Shown here: positions 57,514 to 64,000 of the stretch, one piece after another
Layout of the letters: the number at the start of each line of letters is the position of its first letter
How positions within the stretch are numbered: the stretch's first letter is position 1
NCBI GenBank assembly: GCA_022702705.1
Contig: CM040421.1
Coordinates: 66,079,121 to 66,143,120 of the forward strand
Direction: 5' to 3'
DNA length: 64,000 nucleotides
Source of the DNA: Papilionanthe hookeriana x Papilionanthe teres
Lineage: Eukaryota; Streptophyta; Magnoliopsida; Asparagales; Orchidaceae
Made by a program: the position numbers and the translations under genes
Notes under the pieces: model-generated
The model's database searches: none
What the model saw: the letters and a program-made list of their open reading frames with translations, nothing else
Told to the model about the DNA's origin: nothing

Positions 57514-57803
57514 TGTCAACTTTTGACCAAAAAGTCAACTTTGGTTAAAATGAACAATTTTTGACCCAATGACCACTCCGTTAAACCAATAGGTCAACTT
57601 TTGACCAAAAAGTTAACTTTGGTTAAAATGGTCAATTTCTGATCCAATGACCACCCCATTGACCCAGTAGGTCAATTTCTAACCAAAATGTCATCTTTGG
57701 TCAAAATGGTCAGTTTCTGACCCAATGACCACCCCATTGACCTAATAAGTCAACTTTTGACTAAAAAGTCAACTTTAGTCAAAATGGTCAATTTCTGACC
57801 CAA
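57514..57803. repeat. 78-bp tandem repeat array rich in TTGAC motifs
   Basis: Units start at 57514, 57592, 57670 and 57748 (last one partial, about 56 bases). Each contains (a/g)gtcaacttttgacc, aaaaagtcaactttggtcaa, and aatttctgacccaatgacca. The unit includes TTGACC and its complement GGTCAA several times, forming a dyad. TTGAC is the core of plant WRKY W-boxes. Confidence 0.9.
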
Positions 57804-58560
57804 TGAGTTCCTAAGAAAGTAGGAATAACTACAACTGTTAATGAAAAGAATAAGTTAATATCAACAAGATAAGTTACAGGATGAAAAATATGTATTGATT
57901 ATAGAAATTAAATCTTGCCAACAGGAAAGGTCATTTTCCATTTCCCTTTCTTGATCAAATGTTGGATAGACTAGCTGGGCAGAAATACTTTTATTTTCTA
58001 GATGGATATACTGGAAAACAAATACAAATTGCTCCTGTGGATCAAGAGGAAACAACATTTACCAGTCCTTATGGTACATTTGCTTTTAGAAGAAAGCCCT
58101 TTAGTTTATGTAATGCTCCTGTTACTTTTTAAAGATATATGATAGCAATTTTCTGTGATTTAATTGAAAAAAGAATTGAATTATTTATGGCTGATTTTTC
58201 AGGGTTTGAAATTTCATTTGATTCATGTTTACAACATTTATTCAAAGTTCTGGAACTCTGTGAAGAAACAAATCTAGTCCTTAATTTGGAAAAATACCAA
58301 TTTATGGTAGCAGGAGGAATTGTTTTGGGACATCAAATTTCAGAAGAAGGTATGGAAGTAGACCTTGCAAAAATTCAAGTGATCGTTAATCTACCTTACC
58401 CAACAAATGTAAGGGAGATTAGGAGTTTTTTGGGACATGCTGGATTCTACATGTGTTATATTAAAGACTTTTCAAAAATTTCTGAGCCTCTATGCCAGTT
58501 ATTGGAAAAAGATGCCATTTTTTTATTTTAATGAAGACTGCCTAAAAGCTTTTGAATTAT
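57804..58560 (+). pseudogene. reverse transcriptase, second copy (element C)
   Basis: Starts VPKKVGITTTVNEKNK, then CIDYR-NLN, FLDQMLDRLAGQKYFYFLDG, TSPYGTFAFRRKPFSLCNAP. Catalytic region LFMADFSGF (first Asp to Ala). Then CLQHLFKVLELCEETNLVLN, VREIRSFLGHAGFYMCYIKD. A frameshift at about 58525. It repeats about 0.75 kb of content already present in the first copy but with different sequence. Confidence 0.87.
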
Positions 58561-58985
58561 TAAAGGAATGATTAATCACTGCACCAATTATTGTTTCAAC
58601 AGATTGGGAAAAACCTTTTGAACTAATGTGTTATGCTAGTGATTATGCTATTGGAGCTGTTTTAGGACAAAAACATAATAAAATTTTCAAAGTGATCTAC
58701 TATGCTAGTAGAACTATGAATGAAACTCAACTCAATTATACCAAAACTGAGAAAGAGTTACCAGCGATAGTATATGCTTTTGATAAATTTAGATCATATT
58801 TGATGGGAACTAAATGTGTGGTGCATACTGATCATTCTGCTATTAAATATTTAATGAAAAAGAAGAATGCTATAGAAGACTGATAAGATGGATTCTTCTT
58901 TTACAAGAATTTTACTTTGAGATAGTAGATAGAAAGGGTGCTGATAATCAAAATGTTGATCATCTGTCCAGGCTTGATAATGAAA
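58561..58985 (+). pseudogene. RNase H (element C)
   Basis: ELMCYASDYAIGAVLGQKHN (catalytic Asp changed to Tyr: CDASD to CYASD), VIYYASRTMNETQLNYTKTE, HTDHSAIKYLMKKKN, then a frameshift at about 58880 and EIVDRKGADNQNVDHLSRLD. Confidence 0.87.
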
Positions 58986-60306
58986 AATCTCTCTTTTCTG
59001 ATGAAATTAATGAACATTTTCCTGATGAAAAACTATTCATTATTTATGAGTGGTGTGTTCCATGGTATGCCGACATTGTGAACTTTATTGTTAGTGACAT
59101 ATTGCCCTATGGATTGACATACCAACAGAAGAAGAAATTTTTATCTGAAGCTAAGACTTATTTTTTAGATGACCTATTTTTATATAAACAAGGAAAGGAA
59201 CTTATTATTCAAAGATGTGTGATTTTAAAAGAAACTTATGAAATTATTCAAAAATGTCATAATTCTGATTTTGGGGGACATTTTGGTGTTGATAAAACTG
59301 CATATAAAATTCTACAATCTGGATTTTATTGGCCTACAATTTTTAAGGATGTTAACGCTTATATTATAAATTGTGATCAATGTCAGCGTGTAGGCAATAT
59401 TTCTAGAAGGAATGAGATACCCCTCAATTAAATATTGGAAGTTGAAATATTTGATGTTTGGGGATTGGATTTCATGGGATCATTTACACCATCTTTCAGA
59501 AATTTATACATATTGATAGCAGTAGACTATGTATCTAAATGGATAGAAGTTGTTATTTTACCTCGATATGATGCTCAAAGTGTTGCAAATTTTTTTAAGA
59601 AAAAAATATTTTGTAGATTTGGAATGCCAAGAGTAATCATAACTGATGGGGAAGTCGTTTTAAAATGCTATTATGGAGAAACTAGTAAAGAAATATCTTA
59701 TCATCCATAAAATTGCTACTGCTTATCATCCTCAGACAAGCAGTTTGGTTAAATTATTCAATCGTGAAATTAAAATAATTTTTGAAAATCTCTTAATCCA
59801 AACAAAATAATTGGTCAATCAAACTGAATTTTGATTTGTGGGCTTATAGGACTGCTTACAGGACTCTTATAGGAATGTCACCATATAGACTAATTTTTGA
59901 GAAACCTTGTCATTTACCAGTTGAACTTGAGCATAAAGCATATTAGACTATTAAAGAGTTCAATTATAATTTGAAGGATGCTGGCGAGAAAAGATTATTG
60001 CAATTAAATGAGCTTGAAGAGATAAGGAATGAATCATATGAAAGTGCTAAGATATATAAAGAAAAAAATGAAGATGTGGCATGATCATAAGATTTTAAAT
60101 AAAAATATTGAACCAGGATGACAATTTTTGCTATATAATTTCAGATTGATATTATTTATTAGAAAACTTAAGTACAGGTGGATGGGGCCATTTATTGTGA
60201 TAAAATTTTATCCCTATGGAGCTGTGGACATTACATATCCTAAAAATGATAAAATATTTAAAGTAAATTGTCATAGACTGAAATCTTATTTCTCAGTAGA
60301 AACTTA
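58986..60306 (+). pseudogene. integrase (element C)
   Basis: Zinc domain CHNSDFGGHFGVDKT...INCDQCQRVGNISRR. Core VWGLDFMGSFTPS (Asp), MPRVIITDGEVV (Asp kept, following Gly-Gly-Ser lost by frameshift), YHPQTSSLVKLFNREIK (Glu replaced). C-terminal part KYRWMGPFIVIKFYPYGAVD. Stops at about 59429, 59708 and 59945. It leads to the conserved 45-bp block. Confidence 0.87.
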
Positions 60307-60355
60307 AACCTGATAAGAATTTAATGTAGGGTCACCCAAATTAAGTATTGGGTAT

Positions 60356-60400
60356 GTCGGGCTGACGATGTAAAACAAAGCGCTTTGTGAGAGGCAACCC
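60356..60400 (+). promoter_or_regulatory. conserved post-integrase 45-bp block (element C)
   Basis: GTCGGGCTGACGATGTAAAA then CAAAGCGCTTTGTGAGAGG and CAACCC, then atagttatc; few differences from A and B. Confidence 0.87.
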
Positions 60401-60841
60401 ATAGTTATCAGTGTGCTTTGCTTTAAGTTTGTTCTTTGTGTTTTATTTGTTTTGATGTAAGAGTTATATGGTAGTAGTTTGCATATATTTTGTTATTGGA
60501 GATTAATGAGGCCTTAATTGATAATTTGGATGGGTTAAATCCTGATTTCGGAGGTTGAGCAGACCTGTGCTAAATTGAACACTGACGGCTAATCGCCAGC
60601 AGTTGGCGCTTAGGCGCCAGAGTTATGAAGAACGTAAAAAATGATTTTCTAGAAGCCATTATCATGGGGAGGTTGCATGGCACGTTATTTGGTGGTTTGT
60701 GAACATGGCAGGACAGTTTTAGGCCATCTAAACTCAATAAAAAGGAACCAAATTAAATGAAATTCATCCCATTCTAATTTTTTATCCAAAGAACCTTATA
60801 GAAGAGTATAAATTGGAGAAAAGTCTTCTTGTGACAGTGAA
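60401..60841 (+). other. pre-ORF2 spacer with GC block at 60583-60625 (element C)
   Basis: gacggctaatcgccagcagt then tggcgcttaggcgccagag at 60585-60624 is the pre-ORF2 GC block of this family. A TATA-like agtataaatt lies at about 60804-60813, some 30 bases before the ORF2 ATG. The rest is non-coding. Confidence 0.6.
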
Positions 60842-61219
60842 ATGAAGAAGAAGGAGGATGCCAACAAGATGAAGTTTGTTAGTGAGAGTGCGCAAGAGTT
60901 ATATAACAGATTTCTGGCTGTTAGTATTCAAGGAATAGCAGAGAAGATTGCAAAGATCAAGGCTAATGTTGCATCCATTGAAGCAAAGGTTAATGAAACT
61001 AATGAACATTTAGCACATATTGGATGGCATTTAAAAATCCAATTTAGTCATATAAGTTATGTTGAAGAAGCGGACAAGGCCATGTATCTGAAAAACAACT
61101 GGATTGAAGAAGATTCTATCAGATGTCTTCATCATCGTCCGTTCTATCAAATCTATATACCAAATGGTTTAGATGGAACTAATGGAGGTACTGGATATGT
61201 TCCACCTAATGATGACTGA
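60842..61219 (+). CDS. ORF2, coiled-coil protein (element C), intact frame
   Basis: 125 codons, ATG 60842 to stop 61217-61219, no interruptions. Residues 20-60 have heptad-like spacing (FLAVSIQGIAEKIAKIKANV, IEAKVNETNEHLAHIGWHLK), then VEEADKAMYLKNNWIEEDSI and a Pro/Gly-rich tail ending PPNDD. Matches ORF2 of B (FIAVSLEKISSRLDKFEAEF; KNKWIDE) and D, and the end of A's ORF2. No enzymatic motif, signal peptide or membrane segment. The only intact extra ORF of the Athila copies here. Function unknown. Confidence 0.7.
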   Translation: MKKKEDANKMKFVSESAQELYNRFLAVSIQGIAEKIAKIKANVASIEAKVNETNEHLAHIGWHLKIQFSHISYVEEADKAMYLKNNWIEEDSIRCLHHRPFYQIYIPNGLDGTNGGTGYVPPNDD

Positions 61220-61864
61220 AATTGAGTTCTATAGTGTGTTAAGTGTTAGTTATTTGTGTTTTGTGTTTAATTAATTGTGTTAAGTGTTCGATTTTTATGT
61301 ATTTAAGTGTGTTATTTATTTTATGTTTTATGTTAGTGTTTAGTGTTTTGTTTGAGTGTTTTATTGTAAATAAAAAAAATGATATCTTATCCAAGTAACT
61401 TGGATTAAAAACTTGTGGTTTATACTTGTAATTTGTATGAGTTTAATTAAGTAAAAGTATGTGTTTATGTAAGACTTGTGTTGATTCATTTTTAATCTAA
61501 AAGATGTGTAATTCTGAAGATAAGAAGATTATAAGGAGATAATATACTTATTAAATTAATTTAGGGTTTATTAAATGAGCGAGAATGTGTATTTAACGAA
61601 AAAATCAAAATTAGCGAGTTGGCAGCTATGCGCCGAGACCCCGCGCTTATGCGTCAGAGTTCCGCGACTAAGCACCATACTTTCTCTCTTAGGCGTTGTT
61701 TCGCAAAAATAAGTTTTAAGGTTTTAAAAACCAAAAAATTGCAAATTTTTCCTCACCTTCATCTCCTTCCTTCGGCATTTCACGATTTTGGAGGCTAGGA
61801 CATCACCACATTTGCAAATCTTAAGTCGTTTCAAGTGAAAATTGTTAGATTTGATCTTCTTGAG
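61220..61864 (+). other. spacer with GC block at 61618-61700 (element C)
   Basis: T/G-rich (gtgttttgtttgagtgtttt) then gttggcagctatgcgccgag, ccccgcgcttatgcgtc and ttccgcgactaagcac: a decayed GC block in the pre-ORF3 position. Confidence 0.55.
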
Positions 61865-62072
61865 GTAAGAGCACTTCTCCTAAGTATAAATATTTTATTT
61901 CACCATATATTTTAAGTATATTTTGGAGAAATCCGAAAATCACTATTCATGGTGAAAATTTGATAAAAAACTTGAGAAACTACTTAGATTTAGTAGTTTA
62001 AGCCCTTAGAAGTTGAGTTTAGTGATTTTAAGTTGAATGTGGAATTTATAAAATTTTTTATGCAAATTTTAG
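61865..62072 (+). promoter_or_regulatory. putative 208-nt intron directly upstream of ORF3 (element C)
   Basis: Donor TTGAG|GTAAGAGC (GT at 61865) and acceptor ...GCAAATTTTAG (AG at 62071-62072), two bases before the ORF3 ATG. Internal sequence aligns with D's leader (gtaagagcact-ctcctaagta; attcatggt(g/a)aaaatttga). Confidence 0.6.
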
Positions 62073-62074
62073 AA

Positions 62075-63215
62075 ATGACACCAAGGAGGAGCAAAGCGAG
62101 AGCCACGTTCGATTGTGACAAGCTCGTCAGTTCTAAAGCTCAAGATCGTTACGTGCAAGCGTTACAGTCACGTAAATTGATAAAGGAGAAAGGATTCGAT
62201 AAACTAGGTGGAGAAATTAAAGTTGTGATTGTAAATCACCTCTGGGATAAATTCTGTTGTTTTACTGATGTAGCTATTACTTCTGTGGTTCGAGAGTTCA
62301 ATGCAAATCTCCGGAGTCAGATGAGAACTTTGTTTGGGTACGAGGACAGCTGATATTTTTTACTTCTTAGGTAATTAACGGATTTTACCTACTGCCACCC
62401 AGTATGCTTTGTTTTTATTCAAATTACAATCCTACTGAGGAAGAATTGGATGAGATTATATTTACTTTGACTGATGGGAGGGGTTATGGAAAATTACTAA
62501 TGAGAGAAGAGTTAACTTCCTTGCATCAAAGTTAAATGCTAACTCCAAAGCAAAGCATTATTTCATATCATCCAAGCTGCTTCCTACAAATCATCCTAGA
62601 GAAGTGACTAGAGAAAGAGCCACTTTGAATTACTGTATTTAGCAAAGGAACTTCATAGACATTGAAAAGATTATTTATTATTGTAGCTGGAGTACTGTCA
62701 GATCTGCCACCACTGCAAGTATGGGATTTTCTTTCCTTATACATTCATTGTGTGAGCAGGATGGTGTTAGGTCTGAGAATTGGTAAGAGGTTCTTCAGCC
62801 TCTTCAGCCTATAAATTGTTCAAATTTGAAGACTTATGTTGAGCATTCAATTTTTGGCTGGAGAGGGGGATTTTCTAGGGATTCCAGTGCATCTGGTTTT
62901 GTTGCATCTACATCTCGTGCTTCCACATCCCAGGCATCTTCAGGTCAGTTTTTGAATTCACAGATTGAACTTTTGAATAAGAGGAGATAATGTTAACTAT
63001 ACTGTGGATCGAGTGTATGATTAGAAGGAAAAGTAGACCATATGGGGGAATATCTTCAGAAGCATAGCGGGTATCAGTGGAATGATCACAGTTATATCGA
63101 TAGATTGATTAGAGGTGATTTTAGTGTTGTGCTACCTACTCATCCACATTATAGCCCATATGTTCCTACCCGTACTTAGAACAAAGGGGATGATGATGAG
63201 GAAGAAGATGATTAG
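62075..63215 (+). pseudogene. ORF3, 'putative plant transposon protein' type (element C)
   Basis: MTPRRSKARATFDCDKLVSS, ALQSRKLIKEKGFDKLGGEI, HLWDKFCCFTDVAITSVVRE-FNANL. Frameshifts at about 62330 and 62490, then VNFLASKLNANSKAKHYFIS, HPREVTRERATLNYCI, a Ser/Ala-rich linker near 62900, QFLNSQIELLNKRR, and the tail FSVVLPTHPHYSPYVPTRT with acidic end GDDDEEEDD. Same order as A and B. Pseudogene. Confidence 0.75.
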
Positions 63216-63292
63216 GATTGATATTTTATTTTAAGTTATGTTTTGTGATGTGATATATGGTGGAATATTTCTATTCTTATTGTTGTTGTGTG

Positions 63293-63440
63293 TAGGGGTG
63301 TAAACGAGCCAAACACGAGCTAGCGAGGCTCATATTTCGAGCTCAAAAAGTGTGTTCGTGTTCGGCTCGTTTGTCTAGAGAGCCGAACACAAGCCGAACA
63401 TGAGCTATTCACGAACAAAGATTTGTTTTCACAACCCTAA
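63293..63440. repeat. inverted-repeat fragment, TIR-transposon-like
   Basis: taggggtgtaaacgagcc, then acacgagct...gagct, cgtgttcggctcgtttg and gagccgaacacaagccgaac. The phrase acgagccaaacac and its complement gtgttcggctcgt form a foldback. Such 'gggtgtaaacgagcc' termini are familiar from plant DNA transposons (often hAT-like), but the class cannot be assigned here. Confidence 0.4.
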
Positions 63441-63631
63441 TCATGTACCCATAAGATGTTAAGGATTGGGGCTAGATTTAAGAATTATTATTTATATTAA
63501 AACATCATTTGAATCTAATTTAATAATTTTTATTCTATTTCCTTAATTGATACTTTTCATTTATTATAAATCATTGTAGCCTTGTAGTCAATTAATTTTT
63601 TTAAAAACACTAATCATCAGAAAAAAAATAA
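63441..63631. other. AT-rich, no feature seen
   Basis: No ORF or repeat recognised. Confidence 0.4.
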
Positions 63632-63672
63632 TACATATATATATATATATATACATACATACATACATACAC

Positions 63673-63703
<31 letters not shown>

Positions 63704-63713
63704 TATAGCAAAA
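63632..63713. repeat. (AT)n/(ATAC)n microsatellite
   Basis: About ten AT units, then about twelve cata/acat units with one cacac interruption, then AT units again. Confidence 0.97.
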
Positions 63714-63857
63714 GATAAATATTTTATTGAAATGAAAGGGGTACAACAAGTGATATGAAAGGGCCCAAAAAATGAAGCTCTACCCATAAACAATATTCAT
63801 ATAAACAATAGAACAAAAGCAAAATATGCAAATAAACAGTGCAATGGAAGGGGTCAC

Positions 63858-63998
63858 CTAAGTCTTCCTCTTCCTCTGGTTCTTTCTGTGTCTTGAAGAA
63901 GAGCGAGAAATTAAGCTCTGAAGAGCAAAGCCCATGCCAGAAAAAGCCAAAGTGTCATCCATTAAACCTTCAAGATGAACATTACCCACAACTATTTC
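63858..63998 (-). CDS. 3' end of a possible host gene (or LINE), minus strand, partial
   Basis: An open frame enters from the window edge and encodes EIVVGNVHLEGLMDDTLAFS, GMGFALQSLISRSSSRHRKN, QRKRKT and a stop (TAG, 63860-63858). It ends in a basic run (RHRKNQRKRK). About 130 bases further on, AATAAA on the minus strand (63728-63723) could be the polyadenylation signal. The family is not recognised. Absence of retroelement motifs and presence of a plausible 3' UTR favour a host gene, but a LINE end next to a microsatellite is possible. Confidence 0.35.
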   Translation of the reverse strand, partial: EIVVGNVHLEGLMDDTLAFSGMGFALQSLISRSSSRHRKNQRKRKT

Positions 63999-64000
63999 CT

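Larger units (their letters stand above)
53629..63292 (+). mobile_element. Athila-type element C, composite
   Basis: LTR fragment, gag (5' truncated), protease, first RT copy, 545-bp insert with 78-bp repeats, second RT copy, RNase H, integrase, conserved block, ORF2, ORF3, start of 3' UTR. No LTR termini or target duplications remain. The two RT parts overlap in content and differ in sequence, so C is a join of two related elements or a rearranged one. Confidence 0.75.

Noticed and set aside
57514..57803. CRISPR-like repeat array
   Set aside because: The 78-base units are directly adjacent with no spacers, in eukaryotic repeat DNA.

Overview
The window reads as plant pericentromeric or otherwise repeat-rich DNA. 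Almost everything recognisable is LTR-retrotransposon sequence of two Ty3/gypsy lineages. The Tat lineage is recognised by a second, archaeal-type RNase H after the Ty3 RNase H. The Athila lineage is recognised by an Asp-tRNA-like primer binding site (TGGCGCCGTTG...), a DLGA protease, two extra ORFs after integrase, and LTRs of about 1.7-1.9 kb. Composition is AT-rich with short CpG-rich islands. No complete host gene is present; the last 150 bases may hold the 3' end of one on the minus strand. The species cannot be named from the sequence. Every element is broken, so coding entries are mostly pseudogenes.

Layout. 1-3.5 kb: non-coding, with a CpG-rich block, a TATA-like box and an (AAATT)n tract. 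3.5-7.15 kb: Tat element on the minus strand (RNase H, archaeal-type RNase H, integrase), followed by a separate 3' ORF that sits behind a strong splice acceptor and ends in an AlkB/ALKBH9-10-like stretch. 7.15-15.93 kb: Athila element D, minus strand, 5' LTR to the start of ORF3, fused to the Tat fragment at a microhomology junction. 15.93-16.5 kb: plus-strand LTR fragment. 16.5-18.25 kb: probable leader or LTR of the next element. 18.25-53.63 kb: plus-strand Tat element, interrupted inside gag by a 28.3-kb nest at 19198-47546.

The nest resolves cleanly by target-site duplications. Element A (TSD AGCAG) interrupts Tat gag. Element B (25309-41201, TSD TAGAT) interrupts A at codon 6 of A's ORF2. 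A solo LTR (39395-41161, TSD GTAAC) sits in B's 3' LTR. A is a two-unit LTR-internal-LTR-internal-LTR structure with deletions in both internal regions. B lacks the reverse-transcriptase core and carries a 1.43-kb PIF/Harbinger-like insertion between ORF2 and ORF3. Downstream of the nest the Tat element is partly duplicated (47.55-50.28 kb and 50.29-53.63 kb) and stops inside RT. 53.63-63.2 kb: Athila element C (gag, protease, two partial RT copies separated by a 78-bp repeat array, RNase H, integrase, ORF2, ORF3). The last 0.7 kb holds a TIR-like fragment, a microsatellite and the possible host-gene end.

How the parts work together. In four Athila families (A, B, C, D) the region after pol has the same architecture: a conserved 45-bp block, a GC-rich hairpin block, ORF2 (coiled coil), a second GC-rich block, a short leader that looks like an intron of about 200 nt in B, C and D (donor only in A), ORF3 with an acidic tail, an extra polypurine tract, about 0.9 kb, then the true polypurine tract and LTR. 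In A, ORF2 carries the same domain order as ORF3, so the two ORFs look like ancient duplicates. The GC-rich hairpin block changes sequence between families but is matched between LTR, pre-ORF2 and pre-ORF3 positions within a family. Together with the AlkB-like 3' ORF of the Tat element, this is the most interesting content of the window.
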